NCBI GenBank assembly: GCA_964600785.1 | Contig: CAZRKH010000010.1 | Coordinates: forward strand, 31,296-95,295 | From: M30B53 sp964600785 | GTDB lineage: Bacteria > Planctomycetota > Planctomycetia > Pirellulales > UBA1268 | DNA length: 64,000 nt | Direction of reading: 5' to 3' | Part shown: piece by piece, positions 23,339 through 31,639 of the stretch | Layout: each line of letters opens with the position of its first letter | Position numbering within the stretch: the stretch's first letter is position 1 | Program-made: the position numbers and the translations under genes | Notes under the pieces: generated by a model | Seen by the model: the letters and a program-made list of their open reading frames with translations, nothing else | What the model was told of the DNA's origin: nothing | Database searches by the model: none

Positions 23339-24271
23339 TCAGTTGTTCTCCGGCAGGCCCTCGAGGTGGCCGATGTTCTTCACCGGCGAGAAGATCGCCT
23401 GCACCTCCGCGAGGAGTTCCTCGTCGATCGGTTCGGCGGCCCAGGCAGCCCAGGCCCGCACGTTGGCGGGATTGGCGCTGCCGGCAATCGTGGTGGCGAT
23501 CTGCGGGTTGGCGATTGCGAACTGCAAGGCGAGCTTGGCGAGCGAACTGCCGCGGGCCCGACAGGCCTCCACCGCACGACGGGCCGCAGCCTTCACCTCC
23601 TCCGGTTCCTTGAGCCACGCCGGCAGGGCCGCGTCGGTCAGCAGCCGGGCGCTGAAGGGCCCGGCGTTCATCAGGCCGATTCCCTTCGCGGCAAGGTGCG
23701 GAATCGTCTCGTCGGCGAAGCGGGTGTTTTGCAGGGTGTATTGGTTGTAGCTGAGCACGCAGTCGACCTCCGCGGCATCGCAGATCGTGCGGAAGATTTT
23801 CTGCGGATAGCCGCTGAAGCCGATGCAGCGGACCTTGCCGGCATCACGGGCCTTTCGCAGGGCGGGCAGGGTCTCTTCGATGATCGGCCCGAGCGGCACG
23901 AACTCGACGTCGTGGCAGAGCACGATGTCGAGGTGGTCGGTGCCGAGGCGATGCAGCGAGACATCGATGCTCTCGGCGACTCGCCGCGGAGAGAAGTCGA
24001 AATGGGCCAGATCGTAGCGGCCGAGTTTGGTGCACAGCAGGTAGGACTCGCGGGGCACGTCCCGCAGGGCGAGCCCGAGAAGCACCTCGCTCATGCCGCG
24101 GCCGTAGAAGGGGCTGGTGTCGATCAGGTTCATCCCGCATTCCAGGGCCGCGGCCACGCTGCCGAACGCCTCATCGAGCGTGATTTTGCGAAATTCCTGG
24201 CCCAGCGAGGAGCCGCCGAAGCCGAGGATCGGCAGCTCGAGTCCGGTGGTGCCGAGCGGACGGGTCTGCAT
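23339..24271 (-). CDS. Aldo/keto reductase, sugar 1-dehydrogenase-like
   Basis: 310 residues from ATG 24271 (GTG 24280 possible). Begins 'MQTRPLGTTGLELPILGFGG', the usual start of the family containing L-galactose and D-threo-aldose (L-fucose) dehydrogenases. Catalytic tetrad: Asp and Tyr in 'NLIDTSPFYGRG', Lys in 'YLLCTKLGRY', His in 'LDIVLCHDVEF'. The C-terminal NAD(P)-binding segment includes 'IATTIAGSANPANV'. Such enzymes oxidise an aldose at C1 to the lactone, which the next gene's product could hydrolyse. Gene lies 18 bases after fucU. Confidence 0.87.
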   Translation of the reverse strand: MQTRPLGTTGLELPILGFGGSSLGQEFRKITLDEAFGSVAAALECGMNLIDTSPFYGRGMSEVLLGLALRDVPRESYLLCTKLGRYDLAHFDFSPRRVAESIDVSLHRLGTDHLDIVLCHDVEFVPLGPIIEETLPALRKARDAGKVRCIGFSGYPQKIFRTICDAAEVDCVLSYNQYTLQNTRFADETIPHLAAKGIGLMNAGPFSARLLTDAALPAWLKEPEEVKAAARRAVEACRARGSSLAKLALQFAIANPQIATTIAGSANPANVRAWAAWAAEPIDEELLAEVQAIFSPVKNIGHLEGLPENN

Positions 24272-24289
24272 GGGAATCACCCCGGGGAG

Positions 24290-24742
24290 TCAGAAGGTGC
24301 GGCAGCCGAGGGAGAGCAGAAGGTTGGCCCAAGGCTGGGTGTCGGCGGTCTGGATCGTGAGCACGTGGTCGGGGGAGGCCACCGCATCGTAGAAGTCCCA
24401 CTTCACGACCGGCACGAGCTGGCAGGGACTGCCGGCGGCCTGGAGGATCCGGCGATACTCCGCCCACACCGGAGGGTCGCCGGGCGTGGCTTCGGCATAG
24501 GCATCGCTGCGATCGACTCCCATCGTGATCACCTCATCGACGCGGACCGTGGCCAGGATCGCTTCGAAGACCTGAGCCACCGTGGGAACCCCGGGTACCA
24601 GCTGGAGCGAGACGATCTCCGCGGCTGGGCCCCGCTTGTTGAGGGCCGGGTAGTTGCCATCGGCGATGAGCAGCTTCGAGTGATGGCCCGCGGTGGCGAG
24701 GCGGGCGAGGATCGCGGGATGCAAGAGCGGGGTCTCGAGCAT
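24290..24742 (-). CDS. fucU: RbsD/FucU-family sugar mutarotase
   Basis: 150 residues. FucU interconverts alpha and beta anomers of L-fucose (RbsD does so for ribose). Family features: 'LLHPAILARLATAGHHSKLLIADGNYP' in part (catalytic His in 'AGHHSKLLIADGNYP'), 'EIVSLQLVPGVPTVAQVFEAIL', 'VWAEYRRIL' and the C-terminal 'LTIQTADTQPWANLLLSLG'. The DGNYP and YRRIL motifs suit FucU better than RbsD. It lies in the middle of the operon between the TIM-barrel isomerase and the aldo/keto reductase. Confidence 0.87.
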   Translation of the reverse strand: MLETPLLHPAILARLATAGHHSKLLIADGNYPALNKRGPAAEIVSLQLVPGVPTVAQVFEAILATVRVDEVITMGVDRSDAYAEATPGDPPVWAEYRRILQAAGSPCQLVPVVKWDFYDAVASPDHVLTIQTADTQPWANLLLSLGCRTF

Positions 24743-24760
24743 GGGGCATGTCTCCGGGGG

Positions 24761-25597
24761 TCACTTGCCCGAGGCGTGGGCCAGGAAGCTCTGGATGCTC
24801 GCGGCGGCCGCTTCTTCGGGGCTGGGCAACGGAAAGACCTCCGCCGAAAGATATCCGCGAAAGCCGATCGATCGCAGGGCAGCCACGAGCGGACGGACAT
24901 CGGTGTGGCCCAGGCCGATCGCACGACGGTTGGAATCGGCCCAGTGGACATGCCGCACCCGGCGGCCGGCTTCCCCGATCGCGGCGGCCATGTCGGCCTC
25001 CTCGATATTCATGTGAAACAAGTCGGCCAGGATCCGCACATGCGTCAGGCTGTTTTTCTCCAGGAATGCCGCCGCGTCGACGATCGAGTTGAACAGATCG
25101 GTCTCGTAGCGGTTGAGCGGCTCGTAGAGCAGCACCTGGCCGTGGCGTGCCGCCCGGTCGCCGAGGCTGCCGAGTGCCTCGGCGAGCATCGCCAGGGCCG
25201 ACTCGCGGGGCAGCTTGGGGCTGGTGCGGCCCTGCATCGAACCGATGATCGCCGGTGCGGCCAGGCTGCCGGCGACATCGATGACGTCGCCGATGAACTC
25301 CGCGGCCCTGCCGCGGACGGAGGCTTCGGGATCACACAGCGAGAGCCGCTCCCGCAGCCAGCCGGCCCCGGTGCCGACCGCCGCGAGTGAGAGCCGATGG
25401 CTTTCGAGCAGCTCACGCAGCTCATCCGCGGGAACGCCAGCCGCGTCGGACGGGAAGACCTCGACCCCGTCGAAGCCGAGTTCGGCCGCGACCCGGCAGC
25501 CCTCAGCGAGCGAAAGTGGCCCGCCCTTGCCGCAATGGAGCACGAAGGGCCCCCCGCGGGCCTCGGGCACGAGGCTGATCGTGATCGCCGATTTCAT
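24761..25597 (-). CDS. Xylose-isomerase-like TIM-barrel sugar isomerase/epimerase
   Basis: 278 residues. AP-endonuclease-2-like TIM barrel: 'ELGFDGVEVFP', 'LLYEPLNRYETDLFNSI' (metal Glu), 'VRILADLFHMNIEEADM' (Asp, His), 'RHVHWADSNRRAIGLGHTD' (His) and 'YLSAEVFPLPSPEEAA' (Glu), a complete metal-binding set as in tagatose/psicose 3-epimerases and hydroxypyruvate isomerases. Its start overlaps the preceding stop by four bases, and fucU begins 18 bases after it. Substrate is likely the keto sugar or keto acid of this pathway. Confidence 0.87.
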   Translation of the reverse strand: MKSAITISLVPEARGGPFVLHCGKGGPLSLAEGCRVAAELGFDGVEVFPSDAAGVPADELRELLESHRLSLAAVGTGAGWLRERLSLCDPEASVRGRAAEFIGDVIDVAGSLAAPAIIGSMQGRTSPKLPRESALAMLAEALGSLGDRAARHGQVLLYEPLNRYETDLFNSIVDAAAFLEKNSLTHVRILADLFHMNIEEADMAAAIGEAGRRVRHVHWADSNRRAIGLGHTDVRPLVAALRSIGFRGYLSAEVFPLPSPEEAAAASIQSFLAHASGK

Positions 25598-26889
25598 GCC
25601 GGCCCTCCCGCGTTGGTGTCTTCGCCAAGCAGCAGCGGACGCATATGCCGCTGGAAAAGGTTGTCGGTGACCTGTCTGGCCACGATCTCCCGGTTGGCCT
25701 CGAGCAGATCGGTGTAGCGGCTGCCGCGGTTCGCTGCCAGCTTGAAGGCGACATGCAACAGCTGCCGGATCGAGGGATTGAACTCGGGATTGTGCGGCAC
25801 GTGGCGGATTGCGGCTGCCAGCCGCGGACCGCTCCAGCCCGCCAGCTCCACCGCCGAGGGCAGCTGTGAGCGGTCGATGTCGATCACACTGGCGTAGGGC
25901 CCGGTCAGCTCGTCGATGCCGGCCACCGCCTCGGCATAGATCTCACGGGCCAGGTCCAGCCCGTCACCCCCGGCTTCGGCGAGACCGATCAGCTCCTCGA
26001 GCCACGTGGTGCCGGCCGTCTTGAGGTGGAACCCCGCCCCGCTGCGGGCGGTCGCCTCGCGGATGAGTGGATAGAGCGAAAACTTGTCGCTACCGGAGTG
26101 GACCGAAAGCTTGAGCGACTCCGGCAGGCCGTAGGCCGCCACGGCATGGGCGAGCACGGCGATGTCGTCGGCAAATTCACGGGCGAAGCGGGCAGTGTCG
26201 CCGACGTAGTCGACGCCCTTGTTGAAGCGACCGCTGAACTTCGGGGCGATCGTCTGCAGGGGCACCCCCTCGTCGGCAAGCATCGCCAGGATCACCAGCA
26301 GCTCCGGGGGCGTCTGCGGCTGCTGTGTCTCATCCATGCTCACTTCGGTGACGAAGCCGGTGGTCCGCCCGGCGGCGATGTGGCGGTAGATGGCCCCGGC
26401 CTCCCGGCAGGCGGCGAGATAGTGGCCGGCGATCCGGCGTGCCTCGTCGGCCGAGAGCGGCAAGGGGCGGGCGATCCCCTCGACCGCCACCGGCCCGGTC
26501 AGTTCCGGATGCCGCTCGAGAAAATCGTCCAGCTCTCCACGGCCGGCATCGTCGGCGGGCGATCCGATCTGCTCCGCGACATCGATCGTGAAGAAGTCTG
26601 CCGAGGCGAGATAGCCGTCGACCGTGTCGAGGCGGATGTGGTCGGCATCGACGAACCAGGGATGTTCCCAGCCACGTTTTTGCACGGCAGCCTTGGCGGC
26701 GGCGAGCACGTCACCCGGCCTGCTGCCGACGAACGAGTGCTCACGGTGCGACTTGTTCCAGACCGGAGCCGCCACCACGCCGCACTCGGCAAGCCGCTCG
26801 AAGGCGGCCAGCTGGGCCTCGGCCTCGTGGGCAAATCGGTCGCCGACACCGATCGAGAAGCGTGGCAGGCTGGGCGGCTGTGGGGGCAT
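25594..26889 (-). CDS. Tagaturonate-epimerase (UxaE)-like protein, first gene of a sugar-acid operon
   Basis: 431 residues from ATG 26889, with GAGGAAA 8 bases upstream. Resembles the UxaE family, which interconverts D-tagaturonate and D-fructuronate: 'GVVAAPVWNKSHREH', 'WFVDADHIRLDTVDGYLA', 'FVTEVSMDETQQPQTP', 'APKFSGRFNKGVDYVGD', 'LKLSVHSGSDKFSLYPLI' and 'GFHLKTAGTTWLEELIG'. Metal-binding His, Asp and Glu are within these motifs. Calling it UxaE is by recollection of the family, so moderate. As the operon's first gene it links hexuronate-type keto acids with fucose-like functions downstream. An in-frame open stretch further upstream, antisense to the AsmA-like gene, is not part of it. Confidence 0.75.
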   Translation of the reverse strand: MPPQPPSLPRFSIGVGDRFAHEAEAQLAAFERLAECGVVAAPVWNKSHREHSFVGSRPGDVLAAAKAAVQKRGWEHPWFVDADHIRLDTVDGYLASADFFTIDVAEQIGSPADDAGRGELDDFLERHPELTGPVAVEGIARPLPLSADEARRIAGHYLAACREAGAIYRHIAAGRTTGFVTEVSMDETQQPQTPPELLVILAMLADEGVPLQTIAPKFSGRFNKGVDYVGDTARFAREFADDIAVLAHAVAAYGLPESLKLSVHSGSDKFSLYPLIREATARSGAGFHLKTAGTTWLEELIGLAEAGGDGLDLAREIYAEAVAGIDELTGPYASVIDIDRSQLPSAVELAGWSGPRLAAAIRHVPHNPEFNPSIRQLLHVAFKLAANRGSRYTDLLEANREIVARQVTDNLFQRHMRPLLLGEDTNAGGPA

Positions 26890-27051
26890 TGAGCGGTTTC
26901 CTCGACACGACGGGTATGGCGGTGAATCGGGTGGACGCGAGCCTTTCCTCGGGTCGCGAGTGTCAGTGTAGTGGTACGGGTGTGGGAATCGAGTGATGAT
27001 ACTTTCGCGGGTGTCGCGGTACGGGGCCCGCTTCCGGCTCGGGAGCATGCG

Positions 27052-27786
27052 ATGAGCGAGGCGGCGATCATCCTGGCTGGTGGCCGTGGCCGTCGCCTCG
27101 GGGCCCTGCCACCCGGCGGCAAGGCCGCGGTCGAGATCGGTGGCCGCTCGCTCTTGGAGCGGGTCGTGGCGGCCGCGGCGACCGAGGTGGAGCGGATCGT
27201 GGTGGTCACCGCGGCCGCCCGTCCGATTCCACCGCTGCACGAGGTGGCTGCACCGCTGGAGGTGATTCACGACACGCACCCAGGCTCGGGCCCGCTTGCG
27301 GCAATCGTCGATGGCATGCGGCGGCTCGCCGTTCCCTCCACCGGCCCGCCGGTGGGGCGGTGTTTGATCGCCGCCTGTGATCTGCCGCTGCTCGAGCCGG
27401 CGGTGGTGAGACTCCTGCTTGATGCCTGCGGAGAGGACGAGGCGGCCGGAATTCCCTCGTGGGTCGTGCCGGTGGTGGGCGGGTATTCGCAGGTGCTCGT
27501 CTCGGCGATGGCCATGGGCGTCCTGCCGACGCTCGAGCGGTATCTCGACGAGGGTCGCCGCGATCTGCGTGGGCTGCTCGGTCGGCTCACGGTTCGATTG
27601 CTCGACGAGGCCCGTCTCGCCGAGGTTGATCCTACTCTGGCCTCGTTCCGCGATCTCGACACGCCCGGAGACCGAGAAAGCATCGCCGCTCTGAGCCAAC
27701 GCCGCGGTTTGGCGTATACTCCCGGTCACGATCAAAAAGCCGCGGGTGGCAGGGATGGCACGCGAGCGACGACGAACGAGGAGTGA
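27052..27786 (+). CDS. mobA: Molybdenum cofactor guanylyltransferase-like nucleotidyltransferase
   Basis: 244 residues from ATG 27052. N-terminal 'AAIILAGGRGRRLGALPPGG-KA' is the nucleotide-binding loop of MobA/GlmU-type enzymes, followed by 'HPGSGPLAAIVDGM' and 'CLIAACDLPLLEPAVV', the usual MobA order, with the metal-binding Asp in 'ACDLP'. MobA joins GMP to molybdopterin for enzymes of the DMSO-reductase family. No other molybdenum gene is nearby, so another nucleotidyl transfer is possible. The last 32 bases overlap the start of the AsmA-like gene. Confidence 0.82.
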   Translation: MSEAAIILAGGRGRRLGALPPGGKAAVEIGGRSLLERVVAAAATEVERIVVVTAAARPIPPLHEVAAPLEVIHDTHPGSGPLAAIVDGMRRLAVPSTGPPVGRCLIAACDLPLLEPAVVRLLLDACGEDEAAGIPSWVVPVVGGYSQVLVSAMAMGVLPTLERYLDEGRRDLRGLLGRLTVRLLDEARLAEVDPTLASFRDLDTPGDRESIAALSQRRGLAYTPGHDQKAAGGRDGTRATTNEE

Positions 27787-30700
27787 TGCCCGACCACGGC
27801 GACGTGGGGCGGTCTTTTCGCTTGCCGGCCTGGCGGTGCTTGCCACGGTTGGCTGGTTTGCCCCGCAGGTGGCGGTGCTCACCGGCCTGCGGGACCGGCC
27901 GCTCGCCGCGGTGGTCGCGGGGATCGACGGGTCGATTGCGAGCGGGTCGGCGAGCTGGGCCTGGCTCGGCCCGATCGAATACCGGCATCTCGTGCTGCGG
28001 GATTGTGACGGGCGGGCGGTCGCTGCGGTCGATACCGCCCGGCTCGACCGGGGACTCTTGGGCCTCGCCTGGGATATCGCCTTCGGCCCGGCGAGGCGGA
28101 CCCGCCTGAGCCTCTCCGGTGTCGCGGTGGTGGTGACGGTCGAGCCCGGGCAAAGCAGTCTCGAGCAGCTACTCGCCAGCCGCCTCGCCAGGCCGCCCCG
28201 AGACGAGGCCGACATCGCGGCTGACGTCGCGGCAGAGATCGAGATCGAACTGACCGATGCGGTTGCTCTGCTTTGCGACGCATCGCGTGGCGACGCCTGG
28301 CTGGTCGAGAGAATCGCCGCCGGCGGCGTCGTTCGAGGCGGCGGGCTCGACGACTGGACGCTCGCCGGCCGGGTCTCGCATGCCGGTCGGCTGCCAGAGC
28401 CTGTCGACGCGGTGTCGCTGCTGGAGGGGATGGGCAGGGCTGAAGGTTCGTCGGGCAGCGTTGCCGCCGCCGCGACGGCGGTGCTGGCCCGCCAAGGGGG
28501 TTTTTCCGTGGCCGCCTCCGGCGGTGAAAACGGCTCCGGCGGGATCAGTCTGGCGACCCATCGCCTGCCGATGGGGATCTCGAGCGTGGCCGCCACCCGA
28601 CTTGGCTGGCCGAGCGTCATCGACGGGCTGGCCGACATGCGGCTCGACTTACGGCCAATGAATGAGGGAGCAGGCTGGCGGGTCGAGGGGATCGTCGAGG
28701 CTGTGCAGGTGGCGGTCTGCGATGCCCGGACGCTGGCGGAGCGGCTCGCGATCGCGACGCTGCGGATGCCGATCGACTGCTCGACCGACGGACGCAGTCT
28801 GGCCATCCGTCGCCTCTCGGCGGACGGCGAGATCTTCACACTCCAGGCACGCGGGCGGATCCCGCTTGCCGGAGCGACCGCGTGGGACTGGCTCGAGCGG
28901 GCGATCGACGCCGACTTCGAGTTCTCCGGCGAGGTCGACCTCGCCGCGGCCTCAAAGGCCCGTCCCGGTGGGCTCGAACTGCGGCCCGATGTGCGGGTCA
29001 CCGCGGGCAGGATGCGGTTTGCCGGCGCCTCCCGCGGCGATGGCACAGGGCGGATGCTCGAGCTGCGGCTCGACTCGCAGGGGCTCGAGGCGACCCAGGG
29101 AACCCGCCAGCTGAAATGGAAAGAACCCTTCTCCGCATGGCTCAAGGGGGTTCGCGGGGACTCCGGCCTGCGGATCGACGAGGCACGACTCACCGCGGCA
29201 GCCATCGAGGCGGCGGTCAGTGGCAACAGGGAGGCCACCCGACTGGAATGGTCGGCTGATCTCGACCGGCTTGCCGAGGATCTCGGCGATGTGCTCGACC
29301 TCGCCGGGATCTCCTTTGCGGGCCGTTCGCGTGGCATCGCCCGTTTCAGCCATGGCGATGGGTCTGCGGCCACCGCGGTGATGGTTTCGGGGAGCGTTGA
29401 TGATTTCCTGCTCGAACTCCCGGGCCGTCCCCGGTGGGAGGATCGCCAGCTCGCTCTCGAAGGAACCGGCATCGGCCGCATCGCTGCCGGCGGGTTCGCC
29501 GTGGAGGAGGGGCATCTCGCGATCGAGGCAGGCGGCGATACCGCCGAAGTGACGCTTGCCGGCGGAGCCGCGGTGGTGCCGCTCGGCGGGTCGGGCGTGG
29601 TGCCTGCATTGGCAGAAAAGAATTTTTCGGCCGATCTGACCGTGGCCGGCGACCTCGGACGATGGCAGGCGAGGCTGGCGGGGCTTGCGGGTGAAGCCTT
29701 CGGCAGCCCGGTGCTCGCCGGAAGCGGCACATGCCAGGCGACCGTCGGCCGGCAAGGGGAAGTCTGGCAGGTGACGCGAGCCGGTGGCGAACTGACCGAC
29801 CTGCTCGTCACGCTTCCCGACGGCCGCAGGATTGATGAGCCGCGGGTGGTGGCCAACCTTGCCGGCGTGGTGCATCCACTGACCGGGCAGGTCGATGTAT
29901 CGTCGGCGGAGATCCTCTCCGCGACCGTCTCGTTTCGCAGTAGCGGGCTGGTGATCCTGCCGGCGGCCCAGCCGGGTGAGCCGTCTGCCGACGGGCTCAT
30001 CCCGCGGTTTCGCGGTGGCGGGCAGTGGCAGGCCGATGTGGGCCGGCTCGAGCGGTGGCTCCTGCCGCCGCTCTCGGCGGCAAGCTGGCCGGTGGCCGGG
30101 CGAGTCTGGGGAACGGCCGAGGTTGCGGAGGCGGGCGGCGGTGTGAACTTTCGCCTGGCGGCCACGGGCAACGACCTGGTGCTCTCGAGCGTTCCGGCGG
30201 CTGCGGCACTGGGCATCGGATCAGGGGTGCGGCCGCGGGAGGTCTGGCGGGAGCCGCGGGCCGAGTTCGTGCTCGAGCTGACCCGCCTGCCCGATGCCGC
30301 GATGGACCGAATGGTGATCGATGCGATCAGGCTCGTCTCCTCCACGGCCACCCTCGAGGCCGCCGGTGAAATCCGCGAGCCGACCGGCCGCGGCTTTGTC
30401 GAACTTGCCGGCACGGTGCGGTATGACTGGGATTCGCTCTCGCGGCTGGCGACCCCTTGGACCGGCGGACGGGTTCGCCTGGCCGGCGGAGGCAATCGGC
30501 CCTTCGCCTTCCGCGGGCCGCTGCGTGCGGCGGGTCGGTCGGGAAGCTCGCCGCAGCTGGCAGCCGCGGCCGATCAGCCCGCGACGGCTGCAGCGGGCGT
30601 GGCGGGCATCGACCTGTCCGACGATTGGCTTGCCGCGGCCCGGGGCGTGGGTCCGCCCGGCTCGCCGCCGCGATCGGTGGCCGCCTCGCCGGTGTCGGTG

Positions 30701-31639
30701 CGGCCAGAAGGACCTGGCGGAAAAATGGCCGGCGGCCCGGGAGCATGGCTGCAGGGATTTTCACTGGAGACGACCGTCGGCTGGCAGGCGGCCGATCTCT
30801 TCGGCCTGCCGGTCGAGGCCGGCAGTCTTCCGGTTCGCCTGCTCGACGGGCAACTCGCCTTTGGTCCCTTCGACCTGGGCGTGTCGGGTGGCCGGGTGCG
30901 AGGCACGCCCTGGCTGCGGCTGACGGCTTCGCCGGCGGAACTGGTGATTCCCCCCGGCCGGCTCGCGGAGCGGATCGATCTCTCCCAGGGCATGGCCTCG
31001 CGGCTGCTGGCTTGGATCGAGCCGTTGCTTGGCAATGCCACTCGCACCACAGGTCGGATGAGCATCGACGTCGCCGGCGGTCGTCTGCCACTGGATGATC
31101 CCTTCGGTGGCGAGGCGGCAGGACAGGTTGTCTTCGAGGAACTCGAGGTGACTCCGGGCGCCGGGGTGCAGCCGCTGGTGGCAATCGTCTCGCGACTGCA
31201 GGGCCTGCTCGACCCGCGTTTCGGGATCGGTGAGAAGTTGGTGTTGATGCGGGTGCGGCCCGAGCCGGTGCGGTTGCAGCTGTCCGGCCGGAGGATCTGG
31301 CATGAGGGACTGGTGATGGATATGGGGCAGATGATGGCCAGGACACGCGGCAGCGTCGCTTCCGACGGGACGCTGGCGATGGAGATGGAGCTGGCCTTCC
31401 GGGGCGACATCGCCGGTCAGACCCCGGTGGTGGCGACGCTCCTGCGAACACCGATCACGATCCCCGTCCGCGGCACCATCGAGCGGCCGCAGTTCGACGC
31501 CGCCTCGATCGATCGCATCTTCCAGCGGATCGCAGAAAACACCGCCCAGGCGGTGATCGGCGAGGGACTCAACCGCGGTCTCGAGGCCCTCTTCGGCAAT
31601 CCACAGCCGCCCCGCCCGCCGGCACCGCCGCCGCGGTGA
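27755..31639 (+). CDS. Very large AsmA/TamB-like inner-membrane-anchored protein
   Basis: 1294 residues from ATG 27755 (GTG 27746 also possible). Basic N-terminus, then one membrane helix (AVFSLAGLAVLATVGWFAPQ, about 20-39), then a very long, repetitive beta-rich region with Ala/Gly/Arg-heavy strands. The C-terminal part resembles the AsmA-like/DUF3971 end: 'GRMSIDVAGGRLPLDDP', 'GVQPLVAIVSRLQGLLDP', 'GTLAMEMELAFRGDI', 'TPITIPVRGTIERPQFD' and a Pro-rich tail. AsmA-like proteins span the periplasm and move phospholipids to the outer membrane, which fits with lipid A genes in the window. The last 71 bases overlap a minus-strand monooxygenase gene. Domain identity is by eye. Confidence 0.78.
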   Translation: MARERRRTRSDARPRRRGAVFSLAGLAVLATVGWFAPQVAVLTGLRDRPLAAVVAGIDGSIASGSASWAWLGPIEYRHLVLRDCDGRAVAAVDTARLDRGLLGLAWDIAFGPARRTRLSLSGVAVVVTVEPGQSSLEQLLASRLARPPRDEADIAADVAAEIEIELTDAVALLCDASRGDAWLVERIAAGGVVRGGGLDDWTLAGRVSHAGRLPEPVDAVSLLEGMGRAEGSSGSVAAAATAVLARQGGFSVAASGGENGSGGISLATHRLPMGISSVAATRLGWPSVIDGLADMRLDLRPMNEGAGWRVEGIVEAVQVAVCDARTLAERLAIATLRMPIDCSTDGRSLAIRRLSADGEIFTLQARGRIPLAGATAWDWLERAIDADFEFSGEVDLAAASKARPGGLELRPDVRVTAGRMRFAGASRGDGTGRMLELRLDSQGLEATQGTRQLKWKEPFSAWLKGVRGDSGLRIDEARLTAAAIEAAVSGNREATRLEWSADLDRLAEDLGDVLDLAGISFAGRSRGIARFSHGDGSAATAVMVSGSVDDFLLELPGRPRWEDRQLALEGTGIGRIAAGGFAVEEGHLAIEAGGDTAEVTLAGGAAVVPLGGSGVVPALAEKNFSADLTVAGDLGRWQARLAGLAGEAFGSPVLAGSGTCQATVGRQGEVWQVTRAGGELTDLLVTLPDGRRIDEPRVVANLAGVVHPLTGQVDVSSAEILSATVSFRSSGLVILPAAQPGEPSADGLIPRFRGGGQWQADVGRLERWLLPPLSAASWPVAGRVWGTAEVAEAGGGVNFRLAATGNDLVLSSVPAAAALGIGSGVRPREVWREPRAEFVLELTRLPDAAMDRMVIDAIRLVSSTATLEAAGEIREPTGRGFVELAGTVRYDWDSLSRLATPWTGGRVRLAGGGNRPFAFRGPLRAAGRSGSSPQLAAAADQPATAAAGVAGIDLSDDWLAAARGVGPPGSPPRSVAASPVSVRPEGPGGKMAGGPGAWLQGFSLETTVGWQAADLFGLPVEAGSLPVRLLDGQLAFGPFDLGVSGGRVRGTPWLRLTASPAELVIPPGRLAERIDLSQGMASRLLAWIEPLLGNATRTTGRMSIDVAGGRLPLDDPFGGEAAGQVVFEELEVTPGAGVQPLVAIVSRLQGLLDPRFGIGEKLVLMRVRPEPVRLQLSGRRIWHEGLVMDMGQMMARTRGSVASDGTLAMEMELAFRGDIAGQTPVVATLLRTPITIPVRGTIERPQFDAASIDRIFQRIAENTAQAVIGEGLNRGLEALFGNPQPPRPPAPPPR

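Noticed and set aside
23327..25390. 687-codon plus-strand open frame
   Set aside because: Antisense to four minus-strand genes with clear family motifs; composition (Gly/Arg/His/Glu-rich) is that of an antisense shadow.
27715..27720. TATACT box as promoter for the AsmA-like gene
   Set aside because: No -35 element at proper distance, and it lies inside mobA, which is translationally coupled to the next gene.
26890..30495. Very long minus-strand open frame continuous with the UxaE-like gene
   Set aside because: It runs antisense to mobA and the AsmA-like gene, is rich in Ser/Arg/Pro as expected of a shadow frame, and the UxaE-like start at 26889 has a good ribosome-binding site.
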